This document shows, piece after piece, positions 31,727 to 42,732 of a DNA stretch of 64,000 nucleotides. Position numbers and translations under genes: made by a program. This stretch comes from Mesostigma viride (Eukaryota; Streptophyta; Mesostigmatophyceae; Mesostigmatales; Mesostigmataceae): positions 59,749 to 123,748 of the forward strand of contig RPFO01000369.1 in assembly GCA_009746045.1 (NCBI GenBank). The letters run 5' to 3'. Under the pieces are notes generated by a model. It made no database searches. It worked only from the letters and a program-made list of their open reading frames with translations, and was not told where the DNA came from. Position 1 is the stretch's first letter, and each line of letters opens with the position of its first letter.

Positions 31727-34700
31727 TTAGACAGCTTGCTGAGATGGGTCCATCAGAGACTGAAGAACCTTGTATTGCACTGCTGCCTTCTGCACTAGCT
31801 TGGTCAAAGCATCAGCAGGATTGTCAACCCCAGGGATATGCTCAATATTGGCCAAGGAGGACAACTCCTTAAGAAGGAGATAATCCAAGTCCCTACTTCT
31901 GGCCATCTGCCTGTGCACAAACTGCACCATCCCCATGGAGTCTGTTTTTAGAAGAGTGGTAACCTGAAGTGGCCAAGGAGTGTTAGAAGTCATCTGATGA
32001 AGCAACTCCTTCAGATAAAGGCTTGTGTGAATGCCTTCACAAATAGCCCTGCATTCTGCCACATCACTGCTGACAGCCACCCGTTTGTGCAGGCGACTAA
32101 ACCAGCTCACCAAACTCCCCAGGCCTTCCTGTCTGAGCACAAAGAGCCCTGCAGCCCTGCCCCTGACCTTGGAGACCTGCCTGCTGTCCATTGAGCTATC
32201 CACATACAGCTCCATGCAAATGGGTTGTGATAAATCCACTGCAGACAACAGAATGCCAGATGAAGCCCTGACCTGATCAGCCACCTTGGCAGACCCTAGC
32301 TCCACCAGCATGTCATCAGGCAACCTGGCTATGACCATAAGGTCTGGCCTGGAAATGCCTGCCACCCAAGCAACCATGCCCCTCACCATGGGACACAGTG
32401 CCTGTGTGATGGTTGGAGGAAGCTTGCTAATGAGGGTCTCTTGATAGTCATTGCCCCCCACCAGCAGCATACGCCACTCCCCTCCCTTCTTCACCAGTGT
32501 GGCCTCCATGCCCACAAACAGCAGAGGCTCATTCTCCACCTGCCATTGCTCCCTACCCAGAGGAAACTTGGACTTAATGATGGAGATCAGCTCCTTAAGC
32601 CACGACGTGGGAGCTATCAGATGTAGGTCATCCCCGTGCAGCGAAGCATACACTGGCAGGCCTTCCCATTGCCCCAGAAACAGACAGGGGTCTACAGGAG
32701 AGACCTTCAAGTTGCAATGCTCCTTCAGGAAACGGTTGAGAGTCTCCCTCCAGATTATTGGACTTGACCTCAGGCCCTCCAGGCCCTTGAGGATTTTAAG
32801 GAACTCCGTGTGGATGTCCCTTTTCCATACAGCAGGCACCCTAACATAGAAAGGCGTCTTGCCCTCCCACTTTTCCTGTGCCACATCTGCATCACCCTCC
32901 AGAAATGCCCTCTTGAAGTCTATCACCACTGAGCCATAGTCCAAGCCCTTGTTGAGAAGGCCTAGAAAGACACACAGCAGCAGCCTCCAAGTATCATGCA
33001 GCATGCCAGGGGTATACAACTCCTCAGCAGTGCACTCACCAGTACCCTTGAACTCATTCAGCACTGGCCTGACATGTGGTACCTTGACCCCGTCCACCTC
33101 CTTCATCTTGATGACAAACTTGAGCTTGAGTAGACGTCGTGCAGGAGGCAGGTCATTGACAGGTTCCACGCATTTCTTGGAGATCCAGTCCTCCCCAGAT
33201 TTAATCAGACCCAGTGTGACCTGGGGACACATAATGGGAGAGGACATGAGCTTCACCAGGCCTTGGTAGTTGATAGGGCTGTGTCCAGCAAGTGAGTGAG
33301 GACCAATGCCCAAACTGCTTGGATGACTAGCAGCTGGCAGTATGAGGTCATCAACCAAGGGCTCCTGCCCCTGGCACACTTGCACACGCTTAACCGTCCT
33401 GGTTACTGCACGTGATAGGTGAGTGGTCCTGAAATTAATCAGTGGGACCTGACCAGCCCCTTCCTTAGTCAGGAGAGAGGACGTGATCACTACCCCATCC
33501 TGGCATAGGAAATTCTGCCCCAGAAGAGCAGGTCCTTGATAGCCCTCCAAGACACAAAAAGCAGTGTCCTGTCCAAGGATAGGAATGAATACCTCACCCA
33601 GTACCTTCACGTGTACCCCGCCACTGAAGTCAGACACAAACTGATAGCTGGGTTCAGACATGCTGTACCCTGCTGCAGCCCTGGTCCCAATAATGGAGAC
33701 CTGAGAATTAGTGTCTACCTCTAAGGCAGTGTCCAGCCCCAGATTGCCATGCCACCTGAGCTTGGCTACCTTGGGCTGCTTCTTGGCCCTTTGTAGAGCC
33801 CCAATCAATCCAGCCAAACTTGTCCCCCTGGGCTTGGTTAGTGCCTTGGGCTTGACAGTTGACTCCCCAGCTGTTGACCTTGCAGCCTGTTCAACAAGTA
33901 CCTCTGCAACCTGGCCAGGGCTGACAGATTCCCCTGCAACAGATGTGGTCGTTGCGTCAGTGATGTCACCTGGGACCTGAAAATCCTGCAGATCCTGTGA
34001 GCCTTGTGCCTGACTGCCCTCATTCATCAGGTTAGGCTTGACATATGACCAACTCAGCCGGTGTACATGCTTTGGTTCGTCCTCCATGCTGACCAAGCAT
34101 GCGTGGCTAGCTTCATCAACCTGGGTAACCACCCCAGGACTCCAGCTACCACGTTTGCCATAAAGGCTAGGTTCCTTCCAAGCTAGGACCTTCTGACCCA
34201 CTTGTGGCTCCAGCATCTTCCAACCCCGGTCCTTCTCCCTCAGCTTGGCAAAGGTGACATGTGCAGCATGTTTCCAGCCCTCCAGCACATGTGGTGGGCA
34301 CAGGCCATGATATAGACCCATTGGGCTGACAGCAACTCCATCATAGTAGAAGTTAACCCTGCTGTTCAGCTGCTGCTCCACGTTCCTCAGCCATGCACTC
34401 CTGACAAGTGCAGGTGCAGACAAGGGTACCCAGTCTTCAGAGATGATCAATTTCTTGACCTCCTGGATTGCCCTCTCGATAGCACCCTGCTGCCCATGAG
34501 CCTCCCTAGGTGTAACCAGCAACTCAGGAAGGGTAGGATCACCCTTGAGATGCTGAAACTGCATGTCCACCTGGATCCTTGTGGTAGGAAACTTGGCTCT
34601 TACATTCTGCAGGGCAGCCAGCAAGTACCTGTTCTTCATAGAAGGTAAATGCTCCAGCACCTTGTATTTCGTGTACCTGTCCACGCACACCAACAGTTGC

Positions 34701-35212
34701 ATGCCCCTGATGTGTTGGATATCACACTGCAGATCACCAATGCTCTGAGGTAGAGCTTTGGCATGTGATTTCCTGGGCTTGTTGGAGGACAACTGGCACT
34801 TACACCGTGAGGCAGCTTGCTGACACGCCTTAAGAAGGGGTGCCCTGCCCATACGGAAGGCAAAGTTGTTTGACAGAGAAGTGGCATGCCCAAACATGTT
34901 GTGGATTCGGGCACCCAACTCCTGGTACACAGAGGAAGCAGTCCCTGGCACAGTCAGGACTGTGCTGTCAGGTTGTCCAGCATCACCATGCTGACTTCCA
35001 TCCTGTTCTGACTCAGAGCCTGAGTCACCCTGCTCATGCCCAACACCTGGACCGCCAGCAGGGACCACATGCATACCACCAGAGGCCTTCACACCCCTCT
35101 GTGGTTGTACATTGGTTTCTCTCAAAATGAGAGGTCCACCCTCGTGCCCAGCACGAGGATGCATAGGGTCAGACATACTTACAGCTGCATCAGCTGTCAA
35201 GGACGTCTTCAT
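31727..35212 (-). CDS. pol: Copia-type Pol: integrase, protease-like, reverse transcriptase, RNase H (1161 codons)
   Basis: This polyprotein would process, integrate and reverse-transcribe the element. An upstream Cys/His cluster (H104, H109, C130, C137, C139) precedes an integrase core with Asp164, Asp216 and Glu246. A protease-like domain starts at about residue 490, with VDTNSQVSII around Asp500 and ALLGQNFL at 562-569, as in retropepsins (D-T/S-G/N and a later LLG). RT spans about 680-935, with DFKRAFLEGD (Asp765) and the catalytic box HGDD at 859-862 instead of YVDD. RNase H spans about 1000-1135, with Asp1005, Glu1053 and Asp1091. Known copia Pols run protease-integrase-RT-RNase H, so protease after integrase is odd. 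The frame is open throughout. The true start is uncertain; Gag ends about 140 bp upstream. Confidence 0.88.
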   Translation of the reverse strand: MKTSLTADAAVSMSDPMHPRAGHEGGPLILRETNVQPQRGVKASGGMHVVPAGGPGVGHEQGDSGSESEQDGSQHGDAGQPDSTVLTVPGTASSVYQELGARIHNMFGHATSLSNNFAFRMGRAPLLKACQQAASRCKCQLSSNKPRKSHAKALPQSIGDLQCDIQHIRGMQLLVCVDRYTKYKVLEHLPSMKNRYLLAALQNVRAKFPTTRIQVDMQFQHLKGDPTLPELLVTPREAHGQQGAIERAIQEVKKLIISEDWVPLSAPALVRSAWLRNVEQQLNSRVNFYYDGVAVSPMGLYHGLCPPHVLEGWKHAAHVTFAKLREKDRGWKMLEPQVGQKVLAWKEPSLYGKRGSWSPGVVTQVDEASHACLVSMEDEPKHVHRLSWSYVKPNLMNEGSQAQGSQDLQDFQVPGDITDATTTSVAGESVSPGQVAEVLVEQAARSTAGESTVKPKALTKPRGTSLAGLIGALQRAKKQPKVAKLRWHGNLGLDTALEVDTNSQVSIIGTRAAAGYSMSEPSYQFVSDFSGGVHVKVLGEVFIPILGQDTAFCVLEGYQGPALLGQNFLCQDGVVITSSLLTKEGAGQVPLINFRTTHLSRAVTRTVKRVQVCQGQEPLVDDLILPAASHPSSLGIGPHSLAGHSPINYQGLVKLMSSPIMCPQVTLGLIKSGEDWISKKCVEPVNDLPPARRLLKLKFVIKMKEVDGVKVPHVRPVLNEFKGTGECTAEELYTPGMLHDTWRLLLCVFLGLLNKGLDYGSVVIDFKRAFLEGDADVAQEKWEGKTPFYVRVPAVWKRDIHTEFLKILKGLEGLRSSPIIWRETLNRFLKEHCNLKVSPVDPCLFLGQWEGLPVYASLHGDDLHLIAPTSWLKELISIIKSKFPLGREQWQVENEPLLFVGMEATLVKKGGEWRMLLVGGNDYQETLISKLPPTITQALCPMVRGMVAWVAGISRPDLMVIARLPDDMLVELGSAKVADQVRASSGILLSAVDLSQPICMELYVDSSMDSRQVSKVRGRAAGLFVLRQEGLGSLVSWFSRLHKRVAVSSDVAECRAICEGIHTSLYLKELLHQMTSNTPWPLQVTTLLKTDSMGMVQFVHRQMARSRDLDYLLLKELSSLANIEHIPGVDNPADALTKLVQKAAVQYKVLQSLMDPSQQAV

Positions 35213-35353
35213 AGGAACCTGTACCTCTCCAGGTGACCTGGGGCCACACTGAACCTGGAGATCACCCTCTTGTTGCCCAGATATAAAATCTGCATTGGAG
35301 CACCTGGCCTCCCCCTTGGGTGAATTAAGGTGTGTAGGGGTTGCCTCAGACAG

Positions 35354-36464
35354 TCACTGCTCCTTGTTGTCTTCTTGCTGACTGCCCTTTGAAGGCTGGC
35401 CTGCCTGGGACTTGTTGTTGTTCTTCTTGTTGTTGTTGTTATTCTTGTTGCTGCCCTGGCCCTGGGACTTCTTGAAGCTGGGACACTCCTTCTTGATGTG
35501 CCCCCACCCCTTGCACAGGTAGCATTGTATCTTGGACTTGCCCTGGCCACTGCCCCCATTGTCAGACGCGTTGCCCTGCTTGGGCTGACCACCCACCCGC
35601 CTGAACACCGACTTGGAGTGTGACCTCCTGTCAGAATCAGGTGAATGATCTCCCTTGCGCTTGTGATGGTTGCCCCTACGCCCTCCTTGGCTTCGGTCAG
35701 CCTCAGACGTCTTGGAGCCACCCTGGGTACGCCCGCCTGCCTGGGTAGCCTTCACTGCTGGCACTCCACCCTCAAACAGCTCCTCTGCCTCGAGTGCTTG
35801 TTTAATGATGACCTTGTAGGCCTTCAGGGTAGAGTGTGGGGCACACATGACTTTTAAGGAGCCACGTGTCGCCTTATCCAGCCCAGAAACCTTGAGCCAG
35901 TTGGTTAGGGCTATGTTATCAGCGACATTAAAGCCGTGAGCCCTGCCCTCCTCAACCATCTTACAATAGTTGAGAAAGTTCTGGATCAGGTCCCCCTTGA
36001 CCTCCCACCCTTGGTACTTGTCCTGCCAATGGATGCCCCTTCTTCTTGTCCTCCAGCAGCTCCTTCAGCTCAGCCACGTACAGTGCCCAGGCCTTATTGG
36101 CCTTTTTGCACTCCCTGGTTAGGTCCTTAATCTGGTCAGTACACTTGCCAAAAGTGCTACTGCCTATCCAGATTTGATAGTAATTTGTACCACCGTACAA
36201 GCTAGGGAACCCTTCCAATCCCTCCACAAACTCTTCAGCCTGCTTAGGCTTGGAGTCTGAGGTTACAGGCTGCAACTGATTGACAATTAAAAGACCCTGT
36301 GTGGTAAGATCAAAGCCATGAATAGCTTGTGCATTATTATTATTGTGAGGAAGGTTGGTAATCTCTCCGGTAAGCCCCACGTCATCTACGTGAGCGGTTC
36401 CACTACCAGCACCCCCATTATTATTCCCACTGGCTGGACCCTTGCTACGGCGTCCCTCAGCCAT
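35354..36464 (-). pseudogene. gag: Copia Gag with zinc knuckle, split by one frameshift
   Basis: Gag would form the virus-like particle and bind the RNA. The first frame starts MAEGRRSKG at 36464 and ends at 35961; the second runs from before 35959 to 35354. A single extra base in the GGGG run at about 36036-36039 separates them: in one frame the sequence reads LLEDKKKG, and in the other it continues IHWQDKYQGWEVKGDLIQNF. The C-terminal part has a CCHC zinc knuckle, CYLCKGWGHIKKEC (C-x2-C-x4-H-x4-C), followed by a long Asn/Lys-rich tail. The shift could be a mutation, a programmed frameshift or a sequencing indel in a homopolymer. Confidence 0.8.
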
Positions 36465-36635
36465 CCTGCACTACCAGCTATTCAAAGAACACCTTAACAA
36501 AGCAGCAGAAAATATGTACAAAATTTTTGTGTCGCCACTGCCGCCTGCGCCGGTGTCGCTGCCGCCCCCGCGAATTGCCGCTGAAAATTCGACAAAAAAA
36601 ATGTCGACGAGTACTGCAGAAGAAAATTAGGCCGA

Positions 36636-37346
36636 CTAGTAGTCAAGGCCCCTGAAGTCGCAGTACGTGTATACGAACTCACGATCCTCCATATCCAGCT
36701 CCGGACCTGCACCGGTATGAATTAAAACCGGCGTGCTCCCCGCCGCGTAAGTTGCGACGCGCCGACGCGCGACGAGGCGCAGAGGATGTGTAAAGATCGT
36801 CAATAATTCCCACCCCGCGGGAATCCACTCTCGCACAGAGGCGAGAAATGCCACCAGGTTAATTAAAACCTGGCGCTCGCGACTGCGTACGCCGCGAGTG
36901 AGCAGCGATAACAGCGCGAGATCCTGAAACAAATTTGTCGACACCGCCGGCGCGCCCCCCGTGCGTAGCGATGCCCAGTTTTGCAGGTTTCTCTGGTAAC
37001 CGGTGAGTGAAGAGAGGACGTTGTCCAACTCCTCAATGGCAGTCGTGACTTCGGTCACCGACCGCAAACCTCCCCGCACCTGGACCGTAAATGTCGATAA
37101 AATGTTTCGAATCTGGTCCAACAGGTTGCGGATTGCCGGCACCAGTGCTGGCAAATCGGGGTCCTCGGGGTTATCCCCGAGCAATGCGTGAGCTGCACGC
37201 TGCTGACGATGAAGCTCGTCGAGCGAGACCGTTACTTCGTCGAGCAATTGCTGCCACGACGGCACCGTCGGTCTTGACGAAGAACCAGCCGGCGGAGCGG
37301 CTATTTCCTCATCGTCCGGAATCCGAAATTCTTCCGAATTTGGCAT
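36636..37346 (-). CDS. Unknown first ORF of the copia element (236 codons from the ATG)
   Basis: The ORF starts at ATG 37346 (MPNSEEFRIPDDEE), only 24 bases after the 5' LTR, and ends at 36636 before Gag; a longer frame exists upstream but enters the LTR. The protein has an acidic/proline N-terminus, then long predicted helices (QQLLDEVTVSLDELHRQQRAAHALL, LVPAIRNLLDQIRNILSTF and TTAIEELDNVLSSL segments) and an Arg-rich LVARRRVATY stretch. I do not recognise it. Canonical copia elements have no ORF before Gag; it could be an extra structural protein or captured sequence. Its base composition (more GC with CGN codons) differs from gag and pol. Confidence 0.6.
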   Translation of the reverse strand: MPNSEEFRIPDDEEIAAPPAGSSSRPTVPSWQQLLDEVTVSLDELHRQQRAAHALLGDNPEDPDLPALVPAIRNLLDQIRNILSTFTVQVRGGLRSVTEVTTAIEELDNVLSSLTGYQRNLQNWASLRTGGAPAVSTNLFQDLALLSLLTRGVRSRERQVLINLVAFLASVREWIPAGWELLTIFTHPLRLVARRRVATYAAGSTPVLIHTGAGPELDMEDREFVYTYCDFRGLDY

Positions 37347-37370
37347 CTTTTTGACAGAGCGTGTAATACG

Positions 37371-37987
37371 AGTTGTGAGGGTAAGAATGCCACGAATTCC
37401 GCCATGGTTCTTGCAGGAAGTTGCCTTTATTAACAATCAGGAAACACAGACGTAAGTCACGTCACTTCCAAGACTGCACGCAGCACAGACGACAGGGTCG
37501 CAGTGCCAAGAGAACGTGCACGCAAGAACTAGCGTCCCGGTGTGACCAAGTCACTCATATAGCTTACTAGGGACGCGTCCAAGTATTCAGCTGCACTGTC
37601 ACAGCTGAACTGTCAATCAATTGATTACACAGACTCTGGCACGCCTTTGGCGCGCAGATCTATCAATTGTCCATACGGCTAGTCCTGTGGACCTATCCGT
37701 ACACTAGTCAGCATCAATTGTCTCATAGGTCCTGGCGCGCTACAGTGCGCCTACCTATCAATTGACCATCAAGTCCTGTACAAGTCCTGTCAACGTCCTG
37801 CGGACTATCAAAGTGACACTTGTACATCCTGTGTCCGTACGCGCCCACAGTGGCGCGCCGGGTACTGTCGGCACAGCCTAGGAAACGTCATATCTTTTAC
37901 GTTCCTTAACCAAATGAGGCGTTCAAGGTGCCGTTGGAAAGAGCGTAACAATCTCTATCCATCTAACGTAAATCCTTTACGTTAACT
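37371..37987 (-). repeat. 5' LTR of the complete copia element
   Basis: This is the same 617 bp as 30162-30778. It is bordered outside by the GGTAT duplication (37988-37992). Inside, on the coding strand, the first bases after CACAACT are CGTATTACACGCTC, which do not look like the usual tRNA-iMet primer site. Confidence 0.93.
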
Positions 37988-37992
37988 GGTAT

Positions 37993-40478
37993 GGCTACTA
38001 AGTGGAACACCATGAATGCCGGAATCCCTAGGAACACCAAGCCTAGTAATGTAAATTACAGGTGGCACAACTGGCACACACCACATCGTGGCAAATATAA
38101 GCCTGGACTGCAACAGATGATGGCATTTTCCTGTTATGGCATGGTCGATCGGAGGGAATTTTCAACTTTTAATGCCGATGGACAATGTGAAAGTTATTCC
38201 ACATAGGGCGGCCCGGCACTCAGCTGCTAACGTCTAGCTGACAACAAGCTTCACGGCCGAATCAGGGATGCAGCGTCCACTATTAAACCAAGGCATATGA
38301 AAAAAAATTCCTGCACAACGTCGGCTTACCGATGGTTGTGGTTAGCATGCGTGAACAAGAAGATTGTGTGGTTTGTACGCCAGTCTGATCCGGCGACATG
38401 GCAGTGGCTGCAGGCTAGCACATGCGCATGCCATTCGACATGCTGAATGGGGGGCTGTGCGTTAAAATCAAAATGAACATGACAAACATCTCATGTAAGA
38501 AATTTATATACAGCTTTCTGTCTCAAGCCAAAAAAGGGTGTGTCGTCATGCAATATATCAGTCCTGCCAGCCATAAACCTTAACTCCTAATCTGGAATTC
38601 ACAATTGGCTTGTTTGAATCACACGCATAAACAAAGTAGTCGACACATGTCTACGGAAGCGGCATTTTGAACGTGAGACTGGATTGATTTGCCGTTTGGT
38701 TAGTAAGTTTCCCAGACTGCCATCACTAGCAAATTTACCATGGCTAGCAGGTGCTGAGGTGCATTTTTTTGCTTAGGCAAGAACGGGACCAATTTTTCTT
38801 TAGTCTAGCGCAAAAAAGGCTAAGCATGGGCGGGTCGACATGGCGTCGCATGGGCCGTGAGGCCGGACTTGAACGGACGATAGTGTTGTACTAGTTCCGG
38901 CTGAAAATGATTCCACCGTTTTCCTTTTCTGATTCCACCGTTTTTCCTTTCCGATTCCTTGGATGAAATCTGGCCGAATCAGACAGAATAGTTCCTGCGG
39001 TGCCAAAAGGGCGGTTACGAAAATGTGTGGCTGGAGTTTGTGCGAAGGGTAACTACTTTGACTGGTGCGCACTTGAAACTAGTCGGCATTGCTAGATGCC
39101 GCGGGGGTACACTCCAACTTGAAAGCCGGACGTCTTGGGGGTCAAGGCTTGGCTTTCGGTAATGCAATGTTTTTATCAACATATATACTAAAATTTGTAA
39201 AACGCAGCCTTGGCACAATTTTAGCTAACACTCTTTCGAACGGCTTTCGGCTCCAGCCACTCAGCGGCGCGACTTACAGTCCGCTTGACGAATGAGCTGC
39301 GCGAAATTTCGTTGCGACCAATCACGAAAAGGTCAAACCACGGCGCGCCCATTTTTGAGGTTTCGGAAGCGTTACATCCAGATGAGCCATTTGGCAGAGG
39401 TCCGTATGCCCAGATTGCAGCAGGAGCCAAACTCTGCGATTTCCTGTGTTCGCGAGCTCCAGATATAACCGTCGCAAACTTTTGGGCTGTTGGACCAAAC
39501 TTTGTTCTCCCGAACCAGTTACAAACGCGCAGGAAGCTCACACGTGGATTTTCCTCTGCTCCACCGCCTGTAAGCGATTTTTCCCTGCTGTCTGCGGGGT
39601 TGGCGAGGTCACTCATCCCCGCGCGCATCGCGCTCCCGTGCAGGGGTAGCAGTCAATCTGGAGCTTGAACTCCGCAAGTAGTTCGCGAGCTCCGTCCACT
39701 GCGCGGTTGCGCAGTTTGTCCCTTTGTAGCAAGGTACATATTGTGAAACTTCGACTAAAGCTGTTTACGTAGACTTCAGGCGCAAAGGCACACCGCATCA
39801 TTTTGATTGCTCGTGACATCCCGAGTTCGAGCCTTCATAGGGTCCTCCCATTGCACTTCGGATTTTTTTCCTTCACCCTTTTGCCAAACTCCATGAATCT
39901 TGTGGTCGAAACTCTAAAGCTAGCGCGCGCTCCTTGGCGGGACTAGCGCCACTTGGCACTCGACGGAGGTACGTGGTGACTCACATCTCCCTAGCCGGGG
40001 CTCCCTGGCCGGGGACCGGCCACAAAAAGTACAAGCTCTAATGTCGCGGGCGAAGCCCGCAAAACTTGTTAACCAATAGGAATATCCTTAGGTTAAGAGG
40101 TACCACGTATCGACCAGCTGGTTACCCACTGAGGGTAGTGTGATAGGTGAAAGGTTTAGAAAGGAGCATTATGTGACCAGGGGAGCCAAGTGACGCGCGT
40201 AAGGTCACCGTGAGGAATGCAAGTAAACACCCTGTTGCGTCCCAGGAGAGCATGGAAGAGCTCCAAGGGGCTGGGCCTGTCATTGTTGGGCCCGGGGTCC
40301 CACACCTTGTATTGTTCTTGCGCCAAGAGCCAAGCGCGACGCATTGCTGAGTTCCAGAGGAAGAAAACCGCCTCACCACGGCGGCTTTCACAGGTCGGAC
40401 AAATAAAATAAATATAAATATATTTATTAATAATATAATTACTTACAGCAGAGTGAAATCACTCAATCCAAAGCAAAC
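37993..40478. other. Unassigned sequence
   Basis: I recognise no gene; ORFs stay at or below 135 codons. TGATTCCACCGTTTT.CTTT is repeated at about 38909-38965. An arm-like relative of the 26297-26565 fold-back lies near 40140-40225. An AT-rich stretch (about 40404-40443) precedes the gypsy LTR. GAGTTCGAGCC near 39824 is tRNA-like only in name. Confidence 0.55.
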
Positions 40479-41435
40479 TGTTACGCCGCAAGCCTCTACC
40501 GCCACCTCTACCTCTACCTGTCCTGATGCTACCTAAACTAGTGAGGCCGCCTCTAGTTAAACCCCTAGCGAAAGACGAACGAGACGATCCAGATCTCAAT
40601 GCATTTACGTAAGTACTACTGTAATACGCCATAAGCCATTTACACAAACCCGTTTACTCCAGGAATAGAGGAAGGAAACACAACTACACTGCCGTGACCC
40701 AAGCCTATATGTGTTAATTCATTTAACACACGCCGAGTGACCACACAAGGAGTGGAACGTGCATAAATGGTCACCAACGGTCCAACAGGCTCGGGCCGAC
40801 CTGGCCCTCGCCTGCAGAAACACAGAAACACAGGCAGGTGCACAGATGCACGCCGGTCCACTACATTCTACCAAAGGATAAGTGTTTAAAATTGAATGTC
40901 ATTTATTGATGAATTTATTACGAGAGACATGGCATGAGAGACGATGCTTTAGGTATGGCCCGCATCGTATTTTTATAGGCAGAAAAGAGGTACTGCCAGA
41001 TGGCAAACAACCAAAGAACCATCGCCAGATTCTAGAATATTGTTTGTATGATTGCCAAATGTCAAACTGTTAAGACAACCGTTTGTATGATTGCCAGATG
41101 TCATCTGTAAAATCAACCCTGATATAATGCATGGAATCTCATCCAGTAAAGTGACACCTGTCCATGGAATAAAGAATCACTGTCCATGTAACGTAGTGAC
41201 ATAGCTGCTGGCATACTAGTTGAGAACCGTACACTATAACAAAAACACACACAACATAGATTAATATCTTGCTAAGTACTGATTCAAAAAAGTCAGTAAA
41301 AATATCAGCACGTAGCTAATCAAACACACTCCAAGAAATCACAAACAACACACAAAAGACCCACCTGCCCAGAATAGAAATAATTCAGGCATGTGGCCAC
41401 TGGGAATAATTAATTAATTCCCAAACACCCCCCTT

Positions 41436-41889
41436 GGCAACTGCCTAAAGAGGGAAACACTCTAGTAGTGCTAGTACTATGTCCCAGTTTATATTCACCT
41501 ATCAAACTAGTAACCATTTCCTAGCGGTCATTGCACTCAGGGCTAAGGACCTTTACAACTAGGACTAGGGCAGGTGATTGCTACGGGCCACCCCCCTCAA
41601 ACACATGCCCCGTAGTGAGCGGGCAATAGGCTTTAAGGCAGAAGCATACCGGTACAAGGTGGTTTTTGGCTGACCACGAACCAAAAAGACTAGTCACGAC
41701 GGGACTAGTGCACTACGTAGACTACCTACGCCGAGGTGGCCACGACGGGGCCACTATATGCAGCGGGTCACGACGGGACAACGCTGAAAAGTGTGCTTTT
41801 TGACATAGGGCTTAGCAACAAAACCCGAAGAGATGCTTTTTTACGGTACAGCAATAACCGACGAAAAGATGGAAAAACGGCTGAAAAAT
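41436..41889. other. Non-coding 3' interior of the gag-only element
   Basis: I see no gene between the Gag stop and the polypurine tract. The short phrase CACGACGGG recurs three times (41696-41778), and the segment is where pol would normally lie. Confidence 0.6.
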
Positions 41890-42732
41890 TTAAAATGCAA
41901 ATGTGGACGGCATTTCCGGTGCCTCCATTGTCGAGGTGCCCATGAGAGGATTGGTTTCCGTAAAATGCACGGCGCCGCCGTTGGGCCGGGGGCGACGCTC
42001 CGGATACTTGGTCCAGCAGCGCTCGGCACGGTGGCCAGGGCGCTTGCAATGGCTGCACACCGGGCGAGTTGCAAATGCTTGGCCCGGTGGGAGCTCGCCT
42101 TCGTCGCGAGAAGTCGCAGCCGAGCCGGCGGGCGCAGTCGAACCGGCTGGGCGGTCCTTGAGCTGGTCAGCGGCTTGGAGGAGGAGGACGCGTGCGTCAG
42201 TGAGAGAAATGTCATCACGCACAAAAACTGCAGCGACAAGTGGACGATATTTGGCCGGGAGGCCATCCAGCAGATTCTGGACGAATTCAGTCTCAGGCAG
42301 CGTCCCCCCCAGCTTTAAGTACTCGCGGTAGCGTAGTTCATGTTCCGTCAAGTACAGGCCCATGTCGCCGTCCTCAGCCAGCTCGCAGCGGTGTAGCTGA
42401 CGACGGAGCTCCTGCTTGTGAGACCGGGTATGCCGTGGCTGGTCATACACGGCATCCACGAGCTTGAACGCCACGCTGCCATGACAAGGCTCAGCTTGAT
42501 CAGCAACGGTAAGCGCCTGACCGTCCAGGCGCGAACAAAGTGCAGCAAAAAGAATGCGGTCTTGTCGGTCGTTAACGTCGTCACCGTGCAGCACACTGAG
42601 CATGGTGAATGCTCCCGCGACAGATTTGAAGCGAATTTTAAACGCAGGGTAGTCGGCCAGTCTGGTACCGTTGAAAATAGGAATTCCGCTGACGGCACTA
42701 ATGAGGGCCGTCTCCTTGAGTGCGTTCGCCAT
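41890..42732 (-). CDS. gag: Gag with CCHC zinc knuckle (280 codons)
   Basis: It starts at ATG 42732 (MANALKETALIS). The N-terminal two thirds match the copia-type Gag pattern (UBN2-like helical region), including IPIFNGTRLADYPAFKIRF, the ALCSRLDGQAL segment and FVQNLLDGLPAKY. A zinc knuckle, CSHCKRPGHRAERC, sits near residues 224-237 and is followed by a short tail ending MPSTFAF. The knuckle binds the element RNA during packaging. No in-frame protease follows. The upstream ORF overlaps it by 35 bases, so both may be read from one transcript. Frame and motifs are intact, consistent with the near-identical LTRs. Confidence 0.85.
   Translation of the reverse strand: MANALKETALISAVSGIPIFNGTRLADYPAFKIRFKSVAGAFTMLSVLHGDDVNDRQDRILFAALCSRLDGQALTVADQAEPCHGSVAFKLVDAVYDQPRHTRSHKQELRRQLHRCELAEDGDMGLYLTEHELRYREYLKLGGTLPETEFVQNLLDGLPAKYRPLVAAVFVRDDISLTDARVLLLQAADQLKDRPAGSTAPAGSAATSRDEGELPPGQAFATRPVCSHCKRPGHRAERCWTKYPERRPRPNGGAVHFTETNPLMGTSTMEAPEMPSTFAF

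Larger units (their letters stand above)
30162..37987 (-). mobile_element. Complete copia-type LTR retrotransposon, 7.8 kb
   Basis: LTRs of 617 bp lie at 30162-30778 (3' LTR) and 37371-37987 (5' LTR). They are almost identical; I note one substitution (30684 A, 37893 T). The 5-bp duplication GGTAT flanks the element (30157-30161 and 37988-37992). On the coding strand the LTRs start AGTTAACG and end CACAACT, not the usual TG...CA. No TGGTATC primer site follows the 5' LTR. Gene order is an unknown ORF, Gag, then a Pol with integrase, protease-like, RT and RNase H domains. Except for one Gag frameshift it looks young and nearly intact. A truncated + strand copy lies at 695-24856. Confidence 0.93.

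Noticed and set aside
39221-39668. Opposed ORFs of 127-135 codons
   Set aside because: They are antisense to each other with no recognisable domain, repeats or splice context; I cannot support either as a gene.
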